Assembly (NCBI GenBank): GCA_028752905.1
Contig: JAQNBH010000002.1
Span: forward strand, 36,734,075 to 36,798,074
Source: Cladorhizidae sp. MBARI D1340-BT2
Lineage: Eukaryota; Porifera; Demospongiae; Poecilosclerida; Cladorhizidae
DNA: 64,000 bases
Direction of reading: 5' to 3'
The notes below the pieces were generated by a model. It made no database searches and was not told where the DNA came from. It was given only the letters and a program-made list of their open reading frames with translations. Both the position numbers and the translations under genes were made by a program. The stretch's first letter is position 1. The number at the start of each line of letters is the position of its first letter. Positions 33,819 through 44,800 of the stretch are shown here, piece by piece.

Positions 33819-34272
33819 TGTGACAGGACGGAAATCTATACTACCCAAGATTACACTCCTGTCAGCTGGTTTGTTTGGTACGCTGCCACCAGGTGACCTC
33901 TGATGTGTCACCAACCTACCCTAGCTATATTACTCAAGCTAAGGCAAGCAAGTCTCTCAACAAGAATTGACCCTTCTTGCACATACATGCACACGTCTAC
34001 AGACTCAGTGTAATGGCAATCAGATCTAAGGACTGTAAAACTGCTCCCTTAACTAGGCTACAGCCAGTCACTCCAGACATGCCCATACATGGTAATATTC
34101 CGTGTTGTCACACATAAGAGTGACCAATGAGATGCATACAACACATGCTAGCTTAGGTGTTAATTATGGTTTCACAGTTCTATACCATATAGTTCACACA
34201 TTAGTAATTTATTCATTCACTTAAAGTGGCTCTCTGAAATTGGGTTTGTAATCTCAGGGTCGCCCTGCGACA
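33819..34272 (-). repeat. 3' LTR of the Gmr1-like element
   Basis: 454 bp. On the element strand it starts TGTCGCAGGG and ends CCTGTCACA (TG...CA). It differs from the other LTR at 34,232 (C here, G at 39,331). Confidence 0.95.
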
Positions 34273-35104
34273 CCCCTCCCTTCTCGTCCTTTTCGGTTGA
34301 GTGTTGTCCATTTCTGCTTGGCCAGGCTTGTCTCGATAAGCCATCAGCATTTTGGTGCCGCACTCCAGCTCGATGTTCAATGGTGAAGAGAAATGGTTGA
34401 AGCGTGATAGCCCATCGAGTAAGTCTTCCTGATTCGTCCCGCATTCTAGCTAGGTATGCCAGACTCCGATGATCAGTGACCACCTTGAAACATGCTCCTG
34501 ATAGGTAGACTCTAAAATGTTTGACTGATGCAACCACAGCTAGGCATTCCTGTTCGGTTACGGAGTATCGTGTCTCCGCCGGTCGGAACTTCCGCGAATA
34601 ATATGCCACTGGTCTGTCTATCCCTTCAGCTCCCTCCTGGCTGAGTACTGCTCCCAGGCCTACTCCTGAAGCGTCGGTATGTAGTGAGAATGGCTTGTTT
34701 TCATTCGGGCTAATCAGTACTGGATCTCTGGCTAATGCTTCCTTGAGACATTGAAATGCATCTTCTCTCTCCTTTGTCCAAACCACGATGTCAGGTGCTA
34801 TCTTTCGGGTGGCCTCAGTTAGAGGGACAGCTATGCTCCCATAAGCAGGGATGAAACGTCTGTAATAATTTGTGAGTCCTAAGAATGATCTCATCTCTTT
34901 CTTCCTATTTGGGCGCAGGTACTGTAGCACCGTCTCTACTTTTGCCTGAAGTGGGCGTACCTCTCCCTTGCCTACTCTGTGTCCAAGATAGTTGCAATGT
35001 CTCATTACCAAAGTGCACTTGGATGGTTTGAGACGAAGGCCCTTCTTCTCGAGCCTTTGAAATACCTGCTCCAAATGGTCGATGTGCTCTCCAAATGACT
35101 TACT
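34217..35104 (-). pseudogene. Gmr1-like RT C-terminus and RNase H (after the frame break)
   Basis: The frame resumes just after the catalytic loop with GEHIDHLEQVFQRLEKKGLR. It covers the RT thumb and connection (YLGHRVGKGEVRPLQ, MRSFLGLTNYYRRFIPAYG). RNase H follows, with its acidic residues in FSLHTDASGVGLGAVL, SVTEQECLAVVASVKHF and VVTDHRSLAYLARM. It ends NADGLSRQAW plus a short tail that overlaps the 3' LTR. It is separated from the upstream part by the lesion near 35,100. Confidence 0.9.
34273..34285 (-). promoter_or_regulatory. polypurine tract
   Basis: On the element strand GAGAAGGGAGGGG directly precedes the 3' LTR, the expected primer for plus-strand DNA synthesis. Confidence 0.8.
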
Positions 35105-38100
35105 ATATCATCGATATATGCTGATGCGAATGGAGCGAGGTCTGCCATTGTAGAATTCATGAGTCTCTGGAAATTGGATGGGGCATTCTTCAGCCCAAAG
35201 GGCATACGCAAGTATTCCCATTTACCCACTGGTGTGATGAAAGCTGTTTTTGCAATGGAGTTGTTGTCTACTAGGACCTGGTGATATCCTTTCGACAGAT
35301 CAAGAGTCGATATGTACTCTGCTGCTCCTAACTTGTCGAGTAGATCGTTGATGAGTGGTAGTGGGAATGGATCAGAGATTGTGACTTCGTTTAATCTCCT
35401 GTAATCCACACACAATCGTTTGGTGCCATCATTTTTCGCGACCAAAATAGCTGGTGATGCCCAAGGGCTTTGTGATGGGCGAATGATGTCCAGCTCTAGC
35501 AGTTCTTTCACTGCCTGGTTCATTTCTTGTAGCTTTCTGGCATCCAACCGATAAGGTGGTCGATGAATGGGATAGTGTGTGGTTGTATGGATCACCAGCG
35601 GACTCTCCTTTGTCAGTCCTGGCTCGTCCTTTGTGATCTCCTCGTGTCTTCTCAATAACTCGACCACCACCCCCTTTTGCTCTGCAGTGAGGTCTTTGTT
35701 TATGGCAGGTTTGCCATCTGCCCCTTTTCCTTCCTTTCCTGGTCCAAAATCATCGTCTGTCTCCACCATCAAGCAGCTGGCTGTCGGCGAAACATATTCC
35801 TTGATGAGATTGATGTGTCTTCTTGTCTTTCTCCGAGGATGTTCAGGCATTGACAACTCGTAGGTAGTGCTGTCACTCTTGTCTTCTACCGTATACGGTC
35901 CTTCCCACCTGGGATCCATCTTTGGTCCAATTCCAGGCGTCCGTAACATGACTAACTCTCCCACCTCATACTTCCTTTCTTTTGCCTTTCGGTCGTACAG
36001 TTCCTTATACTTCACCTTCTTTTTCTCCTCTCTTTCCTGGGAGAGATCTCGGATGTCCTCCAGTTTCTTCTGGATTGTTGTCACGTACGTGACTACCTCT
36101 GTTGGGGTTGTTTCCTTGGATGTCCACCTCGTCCTTAATGCTTGAAGTGGCCCTTGAATCTGTCGTCCAAATAAAAGTTCAGAAGGAGTAAATCCGGTGG
36201 TTTGGTTGGGCGTCCTCCTGTACTCCCCTAACAAGTGAGGCAGGGCTTGATCCCAACGACCTTTCCACTGTTTCAGGACTTTCCTTATCATTGCTTTCAG
36301 CGTCGCATTGAAGCGTTCCACCATGCCATCGGTGGCCGGGTGATAGGGTGTAGTTGTGATGGACTTCACTCCCAAAAATGCATATAACTCCTTCAGTAGC
36401 TTACTCACGAAATTCTTCCCACAATCTGTTAATATTTCATCTGGTACTCCTGTCCAGTTGAACATCTTGACTAAGCAGTCTGCTATCACTGTGCTTTCCG
36501 TTGATCTCAGGGCAAATGCTTCTGGCCACCTTGTAGAGTAATCCATTATGACCAGAATGAAACGGTTCCCATCGGCTGTGGTCGGTAATGGTCCTGTAAG
36601 GTCCATAGCGATTCTCGAGAATGGCTTATCAATGATGGGCATTGGTCGTAAGGGTACAGGTGTGGCTGAACCTCCCGCTCGCTGGCATTCAGGACAAGCT
36701 CGGCACAATTGCCTAACTTCTGTATGGATCCGGGGCCAGAAGAACTCGTCAAGGACTTGTTGAGTCGTCCGGTCTCTCCCCAGATGTCCTGGTCTGTGAG
36801 CCAATGCTAAAACCAGCGATCGATACTTCTTGGGCAGGCATAGTTGAGTGGCCTCATCCCCTAGACGATCTGTTGTTTTTCTCCATAGTATCCCATCCTC
36901 AATAAGGTAACTGTGGTTCTTCTCGTCTTTTGCTTTTTCCCACAACCTTGATAAACTACTGTCTTGTCTCTGTTCTCGACGCAGTTCTTCAGCATCCACG
37001 TCTAATGGATGTCCCCTGTCATTCTTCAGGTACCCTGCTTTGTCTCTCCTCTTCTCTGCCTTACTCTTGGCTGGAGTAGTCTCTTCTTCTTCTGACTCTG
37101 TAGTAAGGGTCTCATCATTTGGCTCATCAGGTGTGTCTTCCCATGGCTTCTCAACTTCATCATCACTAGACTCACTGTCAGTCATATCTTTCGCCTCAGC
37201 TTCTTTCTGACCAACTGGTAAACTTTCTTCGGTCCACTCCTTGTTAGATCTGGTTGTGACCATATTAACAAGCTCGTCATGCAGGAGTCTCTTTCCCAGC
37301 TCCCATATTCCTGGCATATCTCTCCCTAGCAATGCCGAGTGGTCGAGTTTCTCAGCCACCAACACCTCCAACTCCTGTTCTCTTCCTCCCACTTGTACAG
37401 CTACCTTTGCGATTTGGTGAATCTGAGTGCTGCCATTGTATGAACGAGCACGCCTTGAGCGTCCAGTAAGATGTTGAGGGTCCACAAGATCTGCCCTAAC
37501 AACTGTCTGTTCTGCACCTGTATCCAGGAGAATGTCACTGCACTGTATTCCCCCAATGGTGCCTTCTACAGTGGCTTTACCACTAATCTCCGAATTTACC
37601 AAGCTAATCTCCTCCTTGGAAGTCAATGGCTTGCAGAGGTTAACGCTCTCCACCTTGTGTTTGTAATTAGCCTTCTTGGTAAAGCATTCTGCAGCAAAAT
37701 GTCCAGGCAGACCGCACTTGAAACATTTGGAGCGGTATCCGCTGTCCTGCTTTGGCTGTGGAGTTGAAAACTTATCTCCTGCATCTGGGCTATTGACATC
37801 TCGGTTGTCACGCCATCTGTCCTCTCTCCTCCATTTCTGCCCATGTCTCTCATTCTCAGTAGGTGGGTGGCTATGTTCCACCCTCCTTGAACCTCTGTTA
37901 CCTCCCCTATCTCCTTGGGGTATGTCGTCATAGGACCAGCCTCGAGCTGTCATGAAGCTGTCTGCGATCGTTGTCGCCTCTTGAGCTGTTTCCGGTGCTC
38001 TATCCAAAACATGAATTGCCAATTGCTTTGGCATGGTCTTCATCAGCAGATCCATAGTTCCAAGATCTACGACCTCTTCCACAGTGCTGCAACCTTCAAT

Positions 38101-38463
38101 CCACTTCAGGTATAGTTGCTTTGCTCTGTGTCCAACTGTGCCCCAGTTCTCGCCACCCTTACGTCGAAGGCCATCCAGTTTCTGCCGGTAAGTTTCCCTG
38201 GTCACCTTGTATCTTGCTAATCTAGCCTTTTTCGTCTGAGTGTAATCCAGCCTTGCTTCCTCCGTCATTGTGAGAAAAACTTGTGATGCTTCCGGTCTCA
38301 ACACTGGGACTAGATGTTTGGTCCACTCTTCCTTGTCCATACGGTAGGTATTCATGTGTGCCTCGAAAGCCATAAAATAGTCAGAAGGATCCTCGTCCTT
38401 GGCCATCTCCCGAAACTTCGGCACACGCTCCTGGTAGGAATGCACTGTGCTGGCAGCTGACTC
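35005..38463 (-). pseudogene. Gmr1-like gag-PR-IN-RT polyprotein (broken)
   Basis: Counting from 38,445: capsid-like gag (residues ~1-170); CCHC zinc knuckle CFKCGLPGHFAAEC (241-254); retropepsin ILLDTGAEQTV (Asp308); an acidic linker (420-460); integrase with H550, H554, C584 and C587 zinc site and catalytic Asp615 (AMDLTGPL), Asp674 (LTDCGKNF) and Glu710 (DGMVERFN); a C-terminal GPF/Y-like region (RWEGPYTVEDKS, ~846); then RT from ~945 with LCVDYRRLNEVT, MPFGLKNAPSNFQRLM and the catalytic YIDD at 1110-1113. The frame is lost just after YIDDIV (about 35,100) by a deletion that I estimate at ten bases relative to the family spacing. The reading frame is continuous with the gag segment upstream apart from one TGA at 38,464-38,466. 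Confidence 0.92.
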
Positions 38464-38733
38464 TCATGTATCATCCAGGCTCCTGGCTCCATCTACACAT
38501 ATCGCCTTAAACATTTCTTCCCATCTCTTTTCTCTCTTCGCCTCTTCCTCAGCGCGTATGTTTTCTCTCTCCTGTATTTCCAACCTCTCCTGCTTCCTCG
38601 TCTTCTCTCTTTCTTTTTCGAACCGTAACAACAACTCTGCTAGTCCTGCATTAGTCAGTGTCTCTGCCCGTTTGGCTTCCTCGTCCACTTGAGCTGTCTC
38701 ATCCGGGAATTTTGACGCTTTCGATCTCGACAT
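38464..38733 (-). pseudogene. Gmr1-like gag N-terminal segment ending in an in-frame TGA
   Basis: I choose the ATG at 38,733 (MSRSKASKFPDETAQ); the frame is open further upstream but without an ATG. The segment is a highly charged helix with coiled-coil character (EKEREKTRKQERLEIQERE). It reaches a TGA at 38,464-38,466, and the same frame then continues ESAASTVHSYQERVPKF into the capsid-like region. The TGA may be an inactivating point mutation or, less likely, a readthrough stop. Confidence 0.8.
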
Positions 38734-38898
38734 TTCGATTTGTCTGCCGCTCGAATCACTCAATCACTAATCACTTCTACATGATGGTCGACTTCTGTTC
38801 ACCGAAATCGAAACAAACAATTTTAGTTTATCTATCTAGTCTAGTAGTAGCTTGTAGCTATGGCTCTTCACTGGCTCTCTCTTTCTTAGCTAACAGTA

Positions 38899-38915
38899 TC
38901 CCACCGCTGCCACCA
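38899..38915 (-). promoter_or_regulatory. candidate primer-binding site
   Basis: Two bases inside the 5' LTR the element strand reads TGGTGGCAGCGGTGGGA. It starts with the TGG that pairs to the CCA end of a tRNA. Which tRNA was not determined. Confidence 0.6.
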
Positions 38916-38917
38916 GT

Positions 38918-39371
38918 TGTGACAGGACGGAAATCTATACTACCCAAGATTACACTCCTGTCAGCTGGTTTGTTTGGTACGCTGCCACCAGGTGACCTCT
39001 GATGTGTCACCAACCTACCCTAGCTATATTACTCAAGCTAAGGCAAGCAAGTCTCTCAACAAGAATTGACCCTTCTTGCACATACATGCACACGTCTACA
39101 GACTCAGTGTAATGGCAATCAGATCTAAGGACTGTAAAACTGCTCCCTTAACTAGGCTACAGCCAGTCACTCCAGACATGCCCATACATGGTAATATTCC
39201 GTGTTGTCACACATAAGAGTGACCAATGAGATGCATACAACACATGCTAGCTTAGGTGTTAATTATGGTTTCACAGTTCTATACCATATAGTTCACACAT
39301 TAGTAATTTATTCATTCACTTAAAGTGGCTGTCTGAAATTGGGTTTGTAATCTCAGGGTCGCCCTGCGACA
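38918..39371 (-). repeat. 5' LTR of the Gmr1-like element
   Basis: 454 bp, identical to the left LTR except at 39,331. It would contain the element's promoter and transcription start. Confidence 0.95.
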
Positions 39372-39503
39372 ATGATAAACCATTGATCAAAACCACATTT
39401 TAGAGTTTTGTATCTCGAGACGTCTTCCTCTCATGATGAAGAAACAGAGGATTTTTTGGCACAAGACATCTTCCACCAGATAATAATAAAATAAAGGTGA
39501 AAA

Positions 39504-39631
39504 TCTGAGACTTGTCTCCTGACTGCCATGGCAACCTGAATGTGGAGACATGGGGAGGTTCTGAGACTTGTCTCCTGAATGCCATGGCAACCAGAATGTG
39601 GAGACATGGGGAGGTTCTGAGACTTGACTCC
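39504..39631. repeat. 56-bp tandem duplication (2.3 copies)
   Basis: Units start CTGAGACTTGTCTCCTGAAT and include CATGGCAACC and GTGGAGACATGGGG. Short minus-strand frames over them are not convincing genes. The rest of 39,377-40,050 shows nothing recognisable. Confidence 0.85.
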
Positions 39632-40058
39632 TGTAAATAAGTTTATTAACCACGAAATTGATTTGTACATCCTCCCCTTCCTGGTTCTGGCTACATGGTA
39701 TGCTTTCTCCTGTAAGTCAGGGTGTGTTTTCCTCTAGAAGTTAAACAGGGGCTGTAAGGGTTCATTGTCTAAAGTTAGTCTCCCTATTCCATTTTCTTCT
39801 AACGACCCTTACCGATTCGCTTTAAAGTGGGACCCAAAACACAATTAATTTAATTTTTTTAAATCCTCTCAGGGGTTGGCTTATGTATTGTACAGAATCA
39901 GACACTGCTGTAGAGATGTGCAGTTCCTGGGAAAGGGGATAATGCTTAGTGCTAAGATGTACTACGCGCCAGTTACCCGCTTTTATGTCGAGCGCAATTT
40001 TTCAACTGCACATGCGTAAACAAGTCTTGCCTAGGCAACCCAGCAGTCTAGTTCGCTT

Positions 40059-40553
40059 TTGGTATTGGCTAACGTTGCTCTTTTAGTGTGTCAGCGTTTC
40101 TTTCATTTTGAGCCATTTTTGTTTTGTTTTTTCAACCTAGCTAGTCCGACGCTGTCACTAGCTAATTATTGCTCCAGAAAAGTGAACCAGTTGCGGAAAA
40201 GAGAATATGAAGACTCTACAATGCGGCAATGGCTGAACGGTGAGTCCCAGAGTGTGCGCTATTTAGTAAGCTATGTAGTACTTGATGTGTACTAGTGTTT
40301 ATTGGTAAACCTGCTGTTTGGTGTCCTCTTGCTGTTGGCTGTCCATTATTAGCACGTTTTGGTGTCCATTATTAGCACACTTGCGTGGTTAGGTGACATT
40401 ATTAATGGCCTAGGAATTGTAATTATTGATTATTGTTGAACTTTATTTCATTACAGGGAATTTCAGACAATTTGAGTTTGCTGTCAAACTGAATTTTTTT
40501 AAAACATTTCGGCCTTCTCTCAGCAAGTGCTTGGAAAATGTGGTCATTTGATG
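40059..40553 (+). CDS. tentative two-exon small gene
   Basis: A frame ending ...KREYEDSTMRQWLNG reaches a consensus donor (GAACG/GTGAGT, 40,239-40,245). About 210 bases on, a T-rich tract with CATTACAG at 40,449-40,456 makes an acceptor. Joining them keeps one frame open (GNFRQFEFAVKLNFFKTF...) to a TGA near 40,551. The gene start is unclear: the first available ATG is in the 40,200s, and the longer frame begins at a non-ATG start at 40,059. The second exon lies inside the left arm of the long hairpin at 40,464-40,989, so a transposon-derived or noncoding explanation is equally possible. Confidence 0.25.
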
Positions 40554-40989
40554 CTGTACAGTTTGAACCGTGATAACCTTGAAGTTCACTACGGACCAGA
40601 AGTTGAAAATTGTCAACTTGTGGTTCATGGACATGTGCTATACAGCACTGACATGCTCACGAGTACAATGTGTAGTGGGTGCAGTGGGAGCAAGCTCCAT
40701 GTCAACACGGTCACATATTGGGTCGTGAGATCCAATAGTTGACCGTGTTGCCATGGAGCGGGCTCATACTGCAAACACCACACATTGTCATCATGGGCAT
40801 GTCTTGTTGTGTAGGCCTTGCCGTCCTACAAAAATTGACAATTTTCAACTTTTGGGTGCTAGTGAACTTCATGTTCTCACACTTTGTTCAGACTGAGCAG
40901 AATCAAATCTCCACATCTTCCTAGTGCTTCCTGAAATTTAAAATGCAGACGTTAAAAATGTCAGTTTCACAGTGAACTCAAATTGTGAC
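40464..40989. repeat. long imperfect hairpin: two 258-bp arms, 10-nt loop
   Basis: Arms 40,464-40,721 and 40,732-40,989 are reverse complements with scattered mismatches. Examples: CAGACAATTTGAGTTTGCTG against the complement of AACTCAAATTGTGAC; AAGTTGAAAATTGTCAA against TTGACAATTTTCAACTT; CCATGTCAACACGGTCA against TTGACCGTGTTGCCATGG. ATTT flanks both ends (40,460-40,463 and 40,990-40,993), a possible 4-bp target duplication. It could be a foldback/MITE element or the template of a long hairpin RNA. Confidence 0.8.
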
Positions 40990-41004
40990 ATTTCTCTCTT
41001 TTAT

Positions 41005-41340
41005 CTATTATCATTAAAAATTATATTTTATTATATTATTTATTTAAAATATATTTTATTATATTATTTATTAAAAATATATTTTATTATATTATTTATT
41101 AAAAATATATTTTATCTTTTATTACCATTATTATTTTTATTACCATTAATATTATGTTTTTATATTATTTTTAAATTAATTATGTTTTTATATTAATTAT
41201 TATTTATTTATTATTTATATTAATTAAAATATTATTTTATTATTATTGCTTTATTTTTGTTATGTTATTATTTAAATATTATATATTTTAAAATATTATA
41301 TTTTATCTAAAAAACACATTATTTTATAATTAAAGGTTAT
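41005..41340. repeat. A/T-only simple repeat
   Basis: Several copies of TATTTATTAAAAATATATTT and related A/T runs. No gene content. The following 41,341-41,834 has nothing I recognise beyond the presumed 3' flank of the NLR gene. Confidence 0.85.
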
Positions 41341-41834
41341 TCTAAACAGGTGTAGGGTATATTGGTTGTCCAGTTCATGAAATGCTAATTTAATGATCTC
41401 TCCTGTGGCATTTCTCTTTGAATTGAAACTGAAAGGTTCAAGTTTTACCCTAGAAAAAGGTGTGGTCATATGACTCGCAGTTCTTGGCAGTTCAGAAAGA
41501 TGAACATTTCTAAGGGAAAGATGGTCTGAAATTTAGCTTGTCATGAGCTGGACACCACACATCATCTTTTCTTAATTAAAATATAATTATATTATTTAGC
41601 ATGACAGCCTCTCTTTAATACACTTTCTTTTAGATGAACATTATTAGCATTTGCTGTTGGGAAAAAATGGTATCATAAAAAAAAAGTGATGTGCACATGA
41701 CAACATGAGTAGCAGAGTGATGAAGACAAGGGGAAGAGAGGTTAGTGATGGTGGAATATGCAGCACAGTTATAAGTGTTAGGAGTGAGATTCAGTTTACA
41801 GATGAGAAATACTCCTCAGGTGGAGATGCATCAG

Positions 41835-44800
41835 TTATAGATATATATTAGGACACTTCAGTTGAGCTCTTAGAGCAGCACCAGCTTCAGCACTAATATT
41901 ATTATAACCTAGGTCTAGTGTGTGTAGCTCATGGCATGACTTTAGTGCAGCAGCTAGAGCAGCTGTACCAACATCACTAATATTATTATTATGTAGGTAT
42001 AGTGTGTGTAGCTCATGGCATGACTTTAGTGCAGTAGCTAGAGCAGCTGGACCAACATCACTAATATTATTATTACCTAGGTTTAGTGTGTGTAGCTCAT
42101 GGCATGACTTTAGTGCAGCAGCTAGAGCAGCTGTACCAACATCACTAATATTATTATTACGTAGGTGTAGTGTGTGTAGCTCATGGCATGACTTTAGTGC
42201 AGTAGCTAGAGCAGCTGCACCAACATGACTAATATTATTATTACTTAGGTCTAGTGTGTGTAGCTTATGGCATGACTTTAGTGCAGTAGCTAGAGCAGCT
42301 GTACCAACATCACTAATATTATTATTACCTAGGACTAGTGTGTGTAGCTCATGGCATGACTTTAGTGCAGTAGCTAGAGCAGCTGCACCAACATGACTAA
42401 TCTCGTTGCCACGGAAATGAAATGCTTTTATAAAATTTAGTTTGTTGTGGCTAATTTTTTCCAGTAGTGCTCTAATGTGCTCATCATGTAAGTGACAGTA
42501 AGACATATCTAGATCTGTAACAAGGTGAGAAGTAGTTGAGATGACATAGCACACAGCAGTCATGTCAGCCAGTGTGAGAGTGCAGTCAATATAGCTAAGA
42601 CTTTCCTGTACAATGCTATCACAGACAACTTGTTGTTGTGACTCAAATGCACACTGTGCTGCATACAAGTTACGTGTAGCTCGGCTTGACTTCATGTGTG
42701 CAGAGGAAATGATGTGTTGTATTTGAGCAACTTTATTTTCAAACTTTGCTATTCCAAAGTAAAACTTCCACACCATCTGCATCTGTGGCTCTCCTGCGTA
42801 TAACTTGATCATCTTAATTTGTTGTTCTTCTTTAAGTTCAGATAAGTAGAGAGCTGCTAGAAACTCTTGGAAGGTGAGGTGGAGAAATGTATATGTATTA
42901 TCAAGTCGTTGTAGATAAGCAGTCTTGTCAACAGTAACCAAGCCTAGGGTAGGCGCATCATTGCAGCCAGTACCTAGGGGAAGTTGTACTTGGGTGTCTC
43001 TCTGGCAAACTGATTGTCGGGAGTGAGCAGTCATGTCGAGGGCTAGTTCACAGATCTTGTTGAAGTATCCTCTGTCATTTCCGCGCAAATCATCTAGTGA
43101 ATCAAGTTGTGCATTTTCATTTATACGTCTTAGATTACGCAAGACAATATATTGGGTGAAGTGCTCGTAGATTTTCGTCTCAGTTTGTGGAATGTTGCCT
43201 CTCTCCCATTCATATAGGAAGCATATCATTGCAACATTTATTGGCAAGTAGCACATGTGCAATAGGTTGGGATGGGAATTTAGATATGCCTTCAGTTGAG
43301 CAGGTGAGATACTGGACGTGTCGGTAGTGAAGGGATACGTGTCGATGTAGTCAAGGATTTGCTGGTGACTAAATCCAAGCACTTCGATGCGTCTGGTCAC
43401 GTGTTGTTTGCACCTTAGTTTGTCAGTGGCAACTGGGCGTGAGGTCACTATGACCATGGCCGCAGGAAGGTACTTCCGATTTAGTAATTGATGGATTACG
43501 GACTTGGTTTCGTCCTGAGGATGGAACTCGTCCAAGCCGTCTAGTATAAAGCACGTGCCCTTGCCATTAGATTGCTTAATGTCTCTGACAACCTTTTCAC
43601 ACTCTTCTCTGTCATGATAGAGAAGGTCAAGAAGATCTGACAAGTCTTGAGTCTTTCTGTTGGCTAACTGTCGGAGTGGAATATGGAGGACCAGCTTTGC
43701 ACTCGTCAGTACCTCCCCACCTGTGGCCCAGTCTCGACTGACCTTATGCACTAATGTAGTCTTCCCACTACCAGGCCGACCTTCTACCAGCACCAATGAT
43801 CCACTCTTATACTCACCAAACACTGTGTCATACTCAACCTTCTCCTTCGTCTCCAATATGTCATCTGCATCTCCCCTCACTGAGTATTGGTAAGCATGAG
43901 TAATCTCCTTCTTCTTTTTGATGAGCACGAGGTTGATGAAAGTGCTATTCACTTTGGGGGGCCACGAGTCTTCAGGGACATCTGCATCCTGTGCATATGA
44001 TCTGATGAGATGCTCCTTTTCTGGAGGGAAGATCACAGTCAAGATAACTGCTTCACTAATAAGGACTTCCTCATTGCCTTTGGCTATGTGGCAGGTATAC
44101 TTCCCTTGAGCTGCTTGCGTGGCTTGGCGGATGAGGAGTATGGGTGTGTGTGAACCAGAGTAACGAGGGCCGTCAGTTAAGGCCTGCCCCTCCTTCATCC
44201 ACAGGTAACTTGCTCCCTCATCATCAGTGACTTGGACAGCCATGAGGGTTGACTTGCCATCAGGTACTTTAGTGTGATGTGATTGGTTGGTTATCTTGAG
44301 GCGGATGGCTAAGCCTGGTGTCCTCCCTGCCACTATTATTGGCACAGGTGACTTGGCCTTCCAGAATTTTTCTTCCAAGCAATAGGCCACATTAGCTGCA
44401 CCAACTGTATCACTGGCTAATCTCTCCTTAAGTCCCTTCAGAGTGGCAGCTCTTGGGCAGTTTCCCTTGACCCATTTACAGAGAAGCTTGTGCAGCCTCA
44501 GAGTGTTGTTAACTCCAGCTCTGCAATCCTCTAGGATAGCTTCAGTGAAACCTAGTGCTATACCCAAGAGTTCCCATTTGTGGGTTACCTCGGCGAGGAT
44601 CTTCATCAAATATGTGACATCGTTTTCTAGAAAAGACCAGTCACCTCCCACCGCCTGGCTGCTCGGTGTCTCTGGACCCGCCCCTTTCTCAGGCATGGAA
44701 TACTCCTCGCTGAGACACCTAGCCAGCTCCTCCACAGACCCACCACACCCCTCCAGGACCTCAAGTAACCCATGGAAGATGGCACCATTACATCGCACTG

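Larger units (their letters stand above)
33814..39376 (-). mobile_element. LTR retrotransposon, Ty3/gypsy Gmr1-like, with target duplication
   Basis: Two 454-bp LTRs (33,819-34,272 and 38,918-39,371) bound a 5,553-bp element flanked by the 5-bp duplication ATGAT (33,814-33,818 and 39,372-39,376). The element is on the minus strand, so its 5' LTR is the right-hand one. Pol order is protease, integrase, reverse transcriptase, RNase H: integrase comes before RT, as in Ty1/copia, although RT and IN sequences are Ty3/gypsy-like. This is the hallmark of Gmr1-type elements. There is no envelope gene; the RNase H frame runs into the 3' LTR. The LTRs differ at one base that I could find, so the insertion is recent, yet the coding region carries two lesions. 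Confidence 0.95.

Noticed and set aside
35579..38115. Several plus-strand frames of 60-100 codons across the Gmr1-like element.
   Set aside because: Antisense shadows of the polyprotein with no recognisable content.
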